DNA of 64,000 nt from Marsupella aquatica (Eukaryota; Marchantiophyta), in NCBI GenBank assembly GCA_973895155.1, contig OZ316892.1, positions 7,626,001 through 7,690,000 on the forward strand, written 5' to 3'. A program made the position numbers and the translations under genes. This document shows positions 22,815 through 33,104 of the stretch, piece by piece. Below the pieces are notes generated by a model. That model did not search any database and had not been told where the DNA came from. It saw only the letters and a program-made list of their open reading frames with translations. Numbering within the stretch: position 1 is the first letter of the stretch; each line of letters starts with the position of its first letter.

Positions 22815-25587
22815 GGACGGAGGGCTGAGGTCAATTGGTGATGCTGGTTGTCTGCTTCAGTGACGCTGCCATTCTTTCTCTTTACAAGCTAATTGACCAG
22901 CATGTTTGTTATCTCATGCGATAATTCATCCAATCGTCACACGTTCAATTCTCCACAAGGTCAAATTGTTATGGTTAAACTGTCAATGAATGGTCTTGTA
23001 ACATAATGTACAACAGTGTCATTTATGAGAAATGCTCAAAGCCAGATCAAGAGACGTGAAAACTGGCAAACCCCGAATATCTGTACTCTAGGCATTTCTG
23101 AATACACCTCCAAACAATCAATGAAATGTAACTTCACAGAATAGCCGAGTAAACAAGCATATTCGAGGGTGAATTCGCTCCCAAAACTATCTCAAACGGT
23201 CTGATACCCTTCTTCAATTGGGTGGATCTCCCCAACACCTTATCCAAGGAATATCTAGCGTTATGGTCTTATTCAGCTGACTAGTTGCGTGGTTTCAAGT
23301 CTAGTGACGTGAACCTCCTCTAATTCAGGTTACTGGATCTACAGATTTGGACCGCAGAGTGAGACAGAACTCTGAAGAAACCACCTTACATGATTCATTT
23401 CTGATGTGCAAATATTACAATTGACACACATCCAAGAGGGCCATCGATCCTCAACTCTTGAATCATCCCCAGTTCTTAGTCTGGCATTTCGGAGGTAGCC
23501 AAACCCAAAGCTGAACCATCCAAAGACGATCTAGCTCACTGGAGGAATCTATGCAAGATCATCGAAGAAAGTACAACTTCACATATCTGGAAATGGAGAA
23601 CTGAGACCAATCGTTCCTCATTTCAGAACAGCTTGGAATCCGGCTTCGGTTGTAAAACATGTAGAATTTTTCGCTTGCTGCACAAGAACAATAATGTTCG
23701 AGGACGTTAGCACTTATAGTCTACCTGCGAGGAAGCTCTTGGAATCTGATACAGAGACAGATATGAACATCACATTTTAACGCAAACTTCAAGATGAGGC
23801 GAAAGGGTTTAGGGTGAACCTCCTTCTATGAAAAAGCACCAAACGTTGCTAACAGTCTTGATTGATTGATTGATGGATATTAAAACTGTAAGATATCAGA
23901 GAGTAGGTGTAAAATTCAGCAGGATAAACGGTAAGAAGCTTGGATTGAGATCCTACGGGGAAAAGGAGAAGTGAAACCAGAAGAAAGCCTCAGAGTCTCA
24001 TTGTCGTTAGATCCAAAAGAGTTTCGTGGCCGCTTGACCGAGCACTCGCTAGTAACCTTTGTTACCACGAATTCTTGTTCTCATATCAACCTATCACAGC
24101 AGTCGAGAGAAAGAAAAACTTGTCAGTCTCTGCATCCCCGATCAAGTCTATGAAATTACCATTTCTGGAGGACCAAACCTCTTCTGTTAGAAGCAGAACA
24201 AAATTCCCGGCCAGCTCAAACATCAACTCCGCACCAATTATCTCCGAGCCCTCTGTCCTCTGTTACGCTGTATAAAGGGATCTAGCTCAGAAACAGACGT
24301 CTAGCTCAGCAATGAAAGCGAGTATACCAATTGGGCATAGAATCATTAGGTCAGATCCACACCTGGCCACGTTTGCACTGAAAATAGGTTTCTCGAAGCC
24401 CAACGCACTCGCTTGCTATTTGAGGCACCTTCTCTCCGGCACAGTCCTTGTAAGATCGGTGTTGATCCTGCAGATAATGAGCTTCGATCGTCAATCACGA
24501 CAGAGCTACATCGACCATACGATCCCACATGATTTTATGATGGAAGGAATTGCTGGATGCCGAATTAGGAAGTTAATCAGTAAGCAGAGATTAATAAGGT
24601 AGAGACGGACCTTCATACAAGGCGATTCACTTAGACATTTTACGAGCTCCAGGGCGAGGCCCTTGCAGGACTTCGACATCTCTCTCTGCTCAACAAATAG
24701 GAGCACAACCGTCAACCATCCTCATACCGATCAAGAGTGAATAATAAGGTCGAGCATCTAAACCCTAACAGAACCAAGCGAGGTGCTAATCACGTCCACC
24801 TCTCAGCCCTAGAGCGTTTATTGCATCGGCTCTTTGAGGAGTCAGTAAACCAGCTCTCTGCGTCTCAAAGTAAACAACATGCAACCGAAAACCTAATTTT
24901 GAGCTCTCTCTGGTCCAAATCATCCACTTCAATAATAGTCATCTCATGGTCACAAGGTATGGGACCTGTGAGTAGAATGGCACAGTACGAAATTTGGGGA
25001 GAAATAAGTTAGCTTAATTGTGGGAACCACCATCGACAGATCCTGACGAAGAGATTAGATGGGGAATGAATTGAAGATGTGAGGGACAATTGAGAGGTGC
25101 AAGGTGGTACGAAAATCATGCCCACCTAGAAATTTCTGCACTCAGAAATGTCCAATATAGATCATCCTCTGCAGCGTTCCCCCGAAGGCAACCTGTTCCA
25201 CAATTTTGCTATGATCCCTGCTTTGGGTTCCTCTGCCTTCACCGTTCCACGTTCCCGCAGTGACTTCCACAGCTCGAGCAGCAGTGTATTCAATTGCAGA
25301 TCCCCTGCGCCAGCACTGCTGCCTGTAGCAGCTCAGCTCAACCTCTACTTCTTGCTCCAATTCTCCTTTGTACTCTCCAACTGAGGGTGGCTTGTGGCTT
25401 TTTACAAGAAGTTGGGGGCAATCGGCCTAATCTTTAAGGTTTTTGCTTTTTCTCTAATAGGGCCCTCTCAAAGGTGGGTCATTAGTGAAAGTGATGATGG
25501 ATTTGTGGTATGTCCCATAACTCAGCTTATGGGAAGCAGTTATGAAATTTTAAAAATGGGGGGAGGTAGTATTGACTCACCCCATAA
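22815..25587. other. Intergenic region
   Basis: No gene is recognised in nearly 2.8 kb. A TATAAAG string at about 24270 has no credible gene after it. Frames up to 96 codons (24312-24602) show no known domain. A solitary MITE end motif lies at about 25385-25430. Confidence 0.45.
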
Positions 25588-25904
25588 GGGCTGGGTTCCA
25601 TGGGCCAGGGAGTTCAATCACTCCTTCTGACATCCCCTGGGGCCCAAATACACCATATGCCAAGGTGTTCGCAGTGTTTTAAATGTACGAGTTTTAATTT
25701 TAGAGCCAACAAGAATGCACTATACTCTCACTATACAGGGGCAGGGAGTGCCCTTAGAGTTTAATAGGGAGTGTGAGGGAAAATCATACTCCCTACTACC
25801 TTATTTGCACACTCCTCACTCCCCCAAAAAATTGTGATCTTATTGGCTTAAACATGCTGACACACATGTGCACTCCTCACTCCCAGCCCCATAGAACCTA
25901 GCTC
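25588..25904. mobile_element. Short palindromic MITE, copy 1
   Basis: A 317-bp element whose ends are inverted repeats: GGGCTGGGTTCCATGGGCC at the left, and GAGCTAGGTTCTATGGGGC when the right end is reverse-complemented. TAA precedes it and TGA follows. It matches the 318-bp copy at 55263-55580 over its full length with many substitutions, so the boundaries are supported by two independent insertions. The G-rich TIR and TAA-like site suggest PIF/Harbinger (Tourist) type. Non-coding. Confidence 0.78.
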
Positions 25905-25916
25905 TGAGGCAGGAGT

Positions 25917-26115
25917 TAGAGCCTCACCTATGTCATAGCCTCTATTCATTTTTCCTCAATTCTTGATCAGTCGCCACCTCAAACGCAACTGCCATCACCA
26001 CATCAGGTGCAAAGCCCATGTGCCTTCGGTCACGATTTTCCGGAGTTCTGGAGTCCTGGATTTCTGAATTTGCACCTAAAGTTGCAGGAAAATTACGGGT
26101 TAAGTGTTGAGCTCA
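25917..26115 (+). repeat. Dispersed repeat shared with 29168-29335
   Basis: AGAGCCTCAC, CTCAATT.TTGATCAG, TCTGGATTT..AATTTGCACCTAAAGT and nearby blocks match 29168-29335. The segment is interrupted at its right side by the solo LTR starting at 26122. Non-coding. Confidence 0.5.
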
Positions 26116-26121
26116 CCGGCT

Positions 26122-26414
26122 TGTTGGGGATAATCCCTATCCCAAGATACCATGCACATGTGAACACCATACAAAGTAGTCGACACAGCGAGTATGTGGT
26201 TCACCTCATGATCGAGGCTACGTCCACGGGAAAACAAGAGACCTTTACTTCTCTCTTGCCCAACTCAAACAATGAACTGAAGATCCACCAGGGATTGGCA
26301 CCAGCCCTGGCTATATACACAACAACACTACTGCTAACCTTAGCTAAGTCCTAACCTGAGTTAGACTAACTGCAGTTAACTATAGAGTCACAAGACTAAG
26401 AGCAATGCCTAACA
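26122..26414. mobile_element. Solo LTR, second copy
   Basis: A 293-bp unit that starts TGTTGGGG and ends CCTAACA. The flanking pentamers CGGCT (26117-26121) and GGGCT (26415-26419) match at four of five positions, a worn target-site duplication. Its body aligns with the LTR at 16892-17223, sharing GTAGTCGACACA, GTGGTTCACCTCATG, GGCTACGTCCACGG, CCAGCCCTGGCTATATACAC and CACAAGACTAAGAGCAATG. No internal region or second LTR is present. The promoter-like TATATACA lies in the second half, as expected for an LTR. Confidence 0.82.
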
Positions 26415-26869
26415 GGGCTTTCCTTACGGTAGCTGAAGATTAGCTCTCATAACTTTTATGTGAGTTCCTGTAATACTGAAGTTATATATGGGAGGGCCTA
26501 TCTTGTCAACACCAGACTCTGAGATGCCCAGATAGGATGTCTTAAAGCTTTGAAATTAGAGATGATGGCTTTAGGCCATAAAGGAGTAGTCATAACTTTT
26601 TCATAAGGTTATGCAATATTTTTTTTTTCACTATCTTCTAGATAACTTTTTCATAAGGTTATGTGACATTTTTCTTTCTTTTTTGTTTTGACTATCCTCT
26701 ACATTGACTAATGGTCATGACATACAACCAAATCTGTATGGCAAAAATTTATGGACTATGAATCTGGTAGTCTGTAACAATTTGTGTCTGTAACCACTAA
26801 CTATGGAGTTAGTAAAGGTCCATCAAATTCTGACTTTTGAAACACCCTTATGTTATTGTACAGAAATGA

Positions 26870-27150
26870 AGATGCTAGGAATACTCCTTGTTTCAAAGCT
26901 TAGTTTTTAAAGGAGAAGATGCTTGTTTGATTTTCTAGATAGTATTTGACAGTCAGATCTCCATAGATTTAAGGAAAATTGTTAGATTTTGGTTAAATGG
27001 TGTCTGGGGTCAGGTGGGAGACTTGCTAATGGAAAAAAGAATGGCAAATCTATGCAAAAAACTGCTACTAGTTTTAGAAAAGTGTAATCTGACCAGGGAA
27101 CATTCACCACTAAAAACTATGCTGGCCCCATTGCTTCTTTACGGACCCCC
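26870..27150 (+). repeat. Dispersed repeat family copy
   Basis: GACAGTCAGATCTCCATAGA, TTAGATTTTGG and CACTAAAAACTATGCTGGCC match 28720-28960 in the same order. Inverted, weaker matches occur at 37990-38130 and near 36480-36540. Non-coding; the element class is not identified. Confidence 0.6.
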
Positions 27151-27206
27151 ATTAGGGGTCTCTTGCAAATTCTCTGCCATGAGGTTGCGCCACATCATCA
27201 CAACTA

Positions 27207-27267
27207 GTCACAAACAGGAATGATCCTACTTTTAACAATAATAAACGTGCACATTCCTGTTTGTGAC
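27207..27267. repeat. Perfect 16-bp inverted repeat (hairpin)
   Basis: GTCACAAACAGGAATG at 27207-27222 is exactly reverse-complemented at 27252-27267, with a 29-base AT-rich spacer. It could form a stable hairpin or be a foldback insertion. No terminator or gene context is apparent. Confidence 0.85.
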
Positions 27268-27504
27268 AAAAACAACGTAATTTTTGGGGCGCTATGCCGT
27301 AAATATTAAACGTAAAAAAACCAAAATACAAAGGAAGAGATGTCATTTAGTAAAACAAAGTTACCATTTTAATGTTTGTCAAAGATATATCAGTGTTTTA
27401 TATCAAAATGTTTGTATTTTTTTAATTGTTTGTAAGTTTGAAACAATCAATTGATAGAAATGTACATAATTAAAACCCATTTGGCTTCACATTGTAAAAC
27501 TAAA

Positions 27505-27985
27505 TAATAAATCTCCTTAGTACTTGATAAAATTTGCCAATGTTTGATTCATTGGAAAATTCAAGATCAAGATTTAGAAACTCGTGATCTCTTTAGTGAT
27601 GTCTTGATAAAATTTCTCAATGTCACTCATTGGAAAGCTAGAGTAAAATTAAAAACTCATAATCTCCTTAGTACTTGACAAAATCTATCAATGTTAGGTT
27701 CATTGGAAAGCTAGAGAAATTTAGATACTCATGATCTCTCTATTTCTTGACAAATAATCTCAATGTCACACATTAGAAAGTTAAAAAGATTGAACACCTC
27801 TTGATCTCTTGAGTACCGTGACAAATCTGACATAAAATTTGTAAATGTCAGACTCAATGTTAGAAAGCTAAAAGAATTCATGAACTCATAATCAAAAAAA
27901 TTTATACTAACACTCATTGGAAAGGCAAAGATATTCAAAAACTCATATGAAATTTGTCAATTTGAGGCTCATTGGAAACCCTTTC
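27505..27985 (+). repeat. AT-rich minisatellite, about 70-80-bp units
   Basis: About six diverged units contain ACTCATGATCTCCTTAGTA, TTGACAAAATTTGTCAATGT and CTCATTGGAAAGCTAGAG. The unit length varies and is not kept in a reading frame. Non-coding. Confidence 0.8.
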
Positions 27986-28719
27986 TCGATTAAGAGATAT
28001 CACAATCTCGTCACCGTCACAAACTTATTCGCTACAAATTGATTTATTTGATTACGTCACCATCGCTTGTCCACAATGCTTGCTTCCCGGCTTGAATTGT
28101 TCGCATTTCTTAGATAGTCTTCAACTAAAGCTCACTCTAAATACAGGTTGACGCCAAATGCAGCCTCTATGTCAAAGAAACAATTGTTGATCTTCCCCTC
28201 ACACCATAAGTTTCTTAAATAAAAATAACTACAAATCCTTTGTTTGAAGTGACGGCTCGTTCGTTTTGTGTGTTCTTCCCACCAAATTGACAAGCGCTCT
28301 TTTGCCAACAGCTGAGTGTTGTGCTCTAGTCTATCTTGTGGCGGTAATGCTCAATGTAACTCACAAACAATCAATCAAGAATGGTTGAAAGATGATTTTT
28401 CCAATGTGTAAGCAAAACCTATAAGAAAATTCAATTCCTCCACATTCAACCTTCCGTTTGATAGATCTCTATCTTTTGAGCATTTGTTTTTGTACGAGCA
28501 CACACCAACACCATCGGGAGACTCAAAACCGTTGGTTACCGCCTTGATGAAAATTGATTTCACTTAATCACACAAACATTCCATGGATGAACATGGGGGT
28601 CCACGGATTAATTAATCAGTGTGAGTTTAAAATGGGCACTGTAATGAGCAGAAATGGCTGCAATAGGCCAGTATAAAGGTTTTCTGTTTGTTTTTGCCAG
28701 GGTGCATGTCACCTTGTGC
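27986..28719. other. Intergenic region
   Basis: No gene is recognised. A 62-codon minus-strand frame (28375-28563) has no known domain. Confidence 0.4.
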
Positions 28720-28960
28720 AAACACTACTATGCTAGGACTATTCCTTAAATGATGTTCATAGATTAGTTTTTGACAGTCAGATGTCCAGAGATTTAAGGA
28801 TGAGGGTTAGATTTTGGCTAGTGGGTCTTGTGGCCAGGGGGGAAACTGGTTAAATGAAAAGAGAACCCTAGCAAAGTTTTGCCAAACTAGCTACTAGTAT
28901 TGAAGAGGTGGAAATGATGGGAATTTTTGCCACTAAAAACATGCTGGCCCCATTGCTTCG
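28720..28960 (+). repeat. Dispersed repeat family copy
   Basis: This copy matches 26870-27150 (GACAGTCAGATGTCC, TTAGATTTTGGCTAG, GCCACTAAAAAC.ATGCTGGCCCCATTGCTTC) and in part 12040-12130. A further related piece follows (28970-29060), resembling 28615-28690 (GCACTGTAATGAG..AAATGGCT). Non-coding. Confidence 0.6.
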
Positions 28961-29167
28961 TTTAATCAATTACCGTGAGATTAAATCTTGACACTATAAT
29001 GAGTGGGAATGGCTACTCTGGGGCCCATCTGGTATGGTTTCTGTTGATCTTACAGGACAAAGCAATGGCCCAAGGAAATGTTGACAGGAAGTGCTTGTTT
29101 TGTCTAGAATTTTAGATCACCTCTGGATCACTGGATGTGATCCAAACAGTTCGGGGATGGACCAGAG

Positions 29168-29335
29168 CCTCACTGGCTTGGGTAGACTTCTTTCCTTTCT
29201 TCTCAATTAGCCGCCAGCCCAAGTGCAGCAGCCATTGGGCAAAGGCCAAGGCCCACATGACTTTAATTGCATCTTTCCAAATTCTGGATTTGCACCTAAA
29301 GTGACTAGGAAATGGTTAATAAGTATTGTGAGGCT
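29168..29335 (+). repeat. Dispersed repeat shared with 25917-26115
   Basis: It matches the earlier copy in the same orientation, with TTTGCACCTAAAGT as the longest shared run. Non-coding. Confidence 0.5.
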
Positions 29336-29632
29336 CCCACAACTTTGTGGGAGTTCCCAAAACTCTTGAGTTGAGGGGAAAATGGTCAAATCGCCTTGAC
29401 ATCCCTTTTTCACCCTCAACATCTTTTCTCGTTTGTACATTTTTTTTCACCTAAACAGATTTACTCAACTTTGACATCATTTTCTTGCCTTGCATTTTTT
29501 GGCAACAACTGGCTAGTAGAATAAAATTGACTATAATTGCTTGCACGAAATGCTTCGGATAGTCCTCATTATAAATTTCTGAGACGCGATGACTTGCGGA
29601 GGCTGACCCGATCGCGTCCATGTATTCAGACC

Positions 29633-29910
29633 GTAAGCGTGTCGTTGTTTATCTCGAAACTGTAGTCAAAATAGTTTCGTTTCCGACAGGTTCTTCCTGG
29701 CGTGTTGATGAAGTTTTCGAGCGCAGTGCTCCTCAATTCAACGGAGAGAGACGGTATGAATGGTTCTTCAACCTCAATCACACCCAAATTCAAGCTTCGT
29801 TCTACGTGCCTTTTGGTATTGTTGCTACGGCTGTAAATTTCATTCTTGCTATATGATTCGTATCTTCAACAATCCAGTGATCAATCTCTTGTTGTTAAAG
29901 TCTACCTATA
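29633..29910 (+). repeat. Duplicated 5' flank of the CML pseudogene
   Basis: GTAAGCGTGTCGTTGT, TTTCGTTTCCGACAGGTTCT, GTTTTCGAG and AATCCAGTGATCAAT align with 31652-32093, which lies 1.0-1.5 kb upstream of the intact CML gene at 33105. Together with the pseudogene that follows, this shows that a block of genomic DNA including upstream sequence was duplicated. Confidence 0.75.
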
Positions 29911-29935
29911 AGACTAGACGAGGGATGTTCTCATG

Positions 29936-30265
29936 ATTCCCCACTCTCAAGTGAGGAGCATGAAGAGGGGGAAAGAGGCTCTGATCAAATCCTTCTCATG
30001 AGAAGAGGGATAGATTTAATCACTGCGTCCGAGCTTAATTCAGCAGGTGCTGCTCAAGTTGGGAATTCCTGAAGGGATCGAGAAGCTTATGTAGCTGTAC
30101 AAAGATGACTGATAAAGTTGACGCTGATGTGAATGGAAGTGTGGATTTCTTCGAGTTTCTGGCTTATAGTTGTGGCAACTCTTAGATCTCTCCATCTTCA
30201 ATTCATTTTGATTTGAGAAATAGGGTTTCAAAACGAGACAACGGTAGCTTCTCCAAGAGACTTAA
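29936..30265 (+). pseudogene. Partial CML pseudogene (EF-hands 3 and 4)
   Basis: This segment aligns with 33527-33884, that is residues about 141-260 of the CML encoded at 33105-33887. GAGGCTCTGATCAA becomes AAAGGCTCTGATCAA; the EF-hand 3 loop is destroyed by a deletion and stops; CAGGTGCTGCT.AAGTTGGGAATTCCTGAAG is almost unchanged but out of frame; and the EF-hand 4 loop is nearly complete (GTTGACGCTGATGTGAATGG, then AAGTGTGGATTTCTTCGAG). A further deletion removes the residues after EF-hand 4. There is no N-terminal half and no usable start. Homology continues past the stop into the 3' flank to about 30430 (TCCATAGAG, AACTTCATTAA), so it arose by DNA duplication, not retroposition. Confidence 0.9.
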
Positions 30266-30434
30266 TTAGTTAGGGATGTAGAAATGTGTTATTGTCAATA
30301 TCCATAGAGGGATGTAAGCCAATCTGGATACTAGGAGACTTCGGATAACTTCATTAATTAAACCATCAGTGTCTAGATGATGACTGTGGGCATCACGACT
30401 CCACAGGGTAGAAACTATGAGGTACATATATCAT

Positions 30435-31651
30435 ATGTACAGGAGTCCCTCGTCTGCACCATTAATTCGCGAATGTCTTTTGAATGGCAATTCCTTACAT
30501 TGAAAAAAAGCCCATGAGGTTAGCCTAGGTCAATCCTGTTGTAGCAGGTATCTAAACCAATTGTTGAATTCAAGGCTACCCAGTAATTAATTACCTGCCA
30601 GGTGAACTACAATCCATCTTTGTCATCCAAGGACCCGTACCGACCACCATTTTTCTCGAACGTACCCAGCGCCAAACATATGGTAATAACACGGGATGTA
30701 AAGGCGCCACAGCCAGGGCAGCGCACCCTTAAAGTTTGCAGGTGCATTTTCCGAATGAAACGACTTGTTTTCTTGGAATTCCATCAACCATCTCCCATGA
30801 TAGAAAGTATCTGCAGTTTAACTGTGATCCAGACAAGGAAAAAAAACTCCTGGGGTTTCTTGTTTAATGGGGTAGATTCATTTGGGGTTCTTACTATTTC
30901 AGTCGTGATCATGCCGGTGTCCACCACAATGCTCACTTTGCCACAGTGCTCCCGGCAAAGACAATGTTTTCTTTGCCCTGGAAATCCGCCTCGAGGGTTA
31001 CTAGCGCTTGAGATTGCAAGATCACAGCCATATGCTCTGTCAAAGATTTGCTCAGCCTATCTTTGAAATGCACTATAATGGTCTAGACACTGACCGACAG
31101 TTCGTGCCCATGCCGGGTAATTCCCTACGATGTGATTGCCAGCACTTTGATCCGACTGAGACCACGGACAAACTCCGCATCACATCATATGGAGGCCTCT
31201 TGAATACTCATATGAAATTGGGTTTGAGAACCTCAGCACACAAAAGCCTTCCGATTAGCAAATCATGTGGGATCCCTTCGAAGAAATTTGGACCCAGCAA
31301 AAGCAAGTTGTGTTTTACACATTTACCGCCGTTCTCGCTCTTGTGGCCTCTGTTGTGCGGCTGTCGCAATTGCTGGACTTTATCCAAGCTAAGGAGGCAA
31401 AGGTTGACTGACCCGGGGACTGACCCTACAAGAGAATCAACCAGTGCACAGGCTGAGATTATCCAAAACAATGATCGATTCCCACATGTTTGTCTTAAAT
31501 AAATGGTCTGCTGTTACAAGACTGCGTGAGTTCTTTGACATTGCCGAGAACCACGTTACTGAATATAATACTATATACACGAGAGACTCTGGATTGTCCT
31601 TGTGATGTCTTAATTCCTGAAACACGATACCGTCGGACTAATTATCAGGGA
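30435..31651. other. Spacer between CML pseudogene and CML gene
   Basis: Several frames are unusually stop-poor here: 154 and 164 codons at 30602-31066 and 31008-31502 in different frames. None resembles a known protein. A decayed gene with frameshifts is possible but not demonstrated. Confidence 0.35.
31265..31411 (+). CDS. Possible 48-aa single-membrane-span peptide
   Basis: A short frame from ATG at 31265 to TGA at 31409-31411 encodes a peptide starting MWDPFEEIWTQQKQ, with a hydrophobic stretch VVFYTFTAVLALVASVV (about residues 15-31) long enough for one membrane span, and a mixed-charge tail ending IQAKEAKVD. The composition looks protein-like. An in-frame stop lies close upstream, and longer frames overlap it in other phases. 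No family is recognised. It may be a chance frame, a small peptide gene or an exon of a decayed gene lying between the duplicated CML copies. Confidence 0.25.
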   Translation: MWDPFEEIWTQQKQVVFYTFTAVLALVASVVRLSQLLDFIQAKEAKVD

Positions 31652-32093
31652 GTAAGCGCGTAGTTGTCCGATGCCCCGTTGCACGTGCAGTGGAAACCGT
31701 TTCGTTTGTCACAAGTTCTTCCTCGCGTGTTGGCAAGGTTTTCGAGGCGTAGTGTTCATCAATTCATCGATCGGAGGGACGGGGCATGAATAATTCTGAA
31801 ACCTTATACCCTTAATCAAGCCTCGATGCCCTCCTCTTTCATGATCGATCATAGTTGTGTCGGTCCCGCGCTGCAATTCTGCGACCTATGTAAAAACACA
31901 GTACCTTCCAAGTTTGACAAGACAGGGGACTGAGGAAGGGAGGTGCTATATAAGCAGGTACGAAAAATTATGTAGTCCTTGTTGAATTGATAGCTCGGCT
32001 GATTGTTGCTAAGCTGGTAGATTGAGCCGTTTGTATATATGATCCAGAGGTTCAATAATCCAGTGTTCAATTTCATGTTCGAGAAAGACTGAA
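31652..32093 (+). repeat. Duplicated 5' flank of the intact CML gene
   Basis: Homologous to 29633-29910 (see the pseudogene). It includes GCTATATAAGC at 31948-31958, a good TATA-box candidate, which lies about 1.15 kb from the CML ATG. Use by the gene would require a long leader or a 5' UTR intron. Confidence 0.6.
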
Positions 32094-32254
32094 TCTGTTG
32101 AAGATTATTATTTCTTTCGAACAGGCGACAATCCTCGTGAGGGTCGTCCGTGGCCAGGTTAATATGGTAGTATTACTCGAGCGATGCCCTCAGATTTTCA
32201 GCACCGAATCTGGAATGGCGTCCGTATGACAAATTGGTTGAATGCGACGTTTTG

Positions 32255-32411
32255 TACATTAGTCTAGTATGTGACGGAGCTCTGCATGAGTTAATAGTGT
32301 TGTCCTACTCTTGTTGTCGTTCCCAAATCCTAAGTACATTAGTCGAGGATGTGATGGAGCTCTGCAGGTAAAAGTGTCGTCGTGCTCTTATTGTTGTTCA
32401 CAAATCCTAAG
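32255..32411 (+). repeat. About 80-bp tandem duplication upstream of CML
   Basis: TACATTAGTC.AG.ATGTGA, then GGAGCTCTGCA and CAAATCCTAAG occur in both copies (32255-32334 and 32335-32411). The block sits about 0.7 kb upstream of the CML ATG at 33105. Confidence 0.85.
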
Positions 32412-32777
32412 TTGTCTCGTGGACTTGCACGCAGAATTGACAAACCTGTTCAAATACAAAGACAGAAATAAAGATCGAAAACTCATGTACATCAACCAGG
32501 AAACCAACTGAAGACAGACTTGGAAAAATAGCTCTAAACAAGGAGGGGCAATCTTGACACATGGTTCTCTCTTTTGTAAAATTCTTGCATCGTTGTCTCT
32601 GCGAGCTTTACTCAATTAGTCAAACTGCGAGGAACCATTTCCAGCAAAGAGCAAGACATCAAAGGTTTCATTCCGTCGGTTTTTCTCGATTTTAAATTTG
32701 CTCCATTTTTTTCCTCTGCTGTGGTCAATTAGTCGCTCTGTTAGTAAAATAATCGCACTGCGACCATTGTAGTTCAG

Positions 32778-32877
32778 TGTCGGTTCCAAGATCAGTTCTA
32801 AAGCAGTATAATTGTCACCGATCCGAATGTCGGTTCCAACATTAGTTGTAAAGCAGTATGATTGTCACGGATCCTAG
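32778..32877 (+). repeat. 50-bp tandem duplication upstream of CML
   Basis: TGTCGGTTCCAA..T.AGTT.TAAAGCAGTAT.ATTGTCAC.GATCC is present at 32778-32827 and again at 32828-32877. It lies 230-330 bp upstream of the ATG, so within the likely promoter. Confidence 0.88.
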
Positions 32878-33104
32878 TTCAAATGTAAGAATTTACTCAA
32901 TCTATACATTGTAATTACAATCCGCAACTGATAATTTAAGTCAGCTCGTTTCTCATTGCTAGCTGCGGGGCTAGCTGATGTCGTTCGGAACTTCATTCTG
33001 AGGTCGAAACTCTAAAGCTCTGTTCCTTCTTCGACCTCAGTGCGGTACATAAAAGAAATCAAGTCAGAGCTCGTACTATAGTCAGCGAAGCAGAGTCAGA
33101 TATC

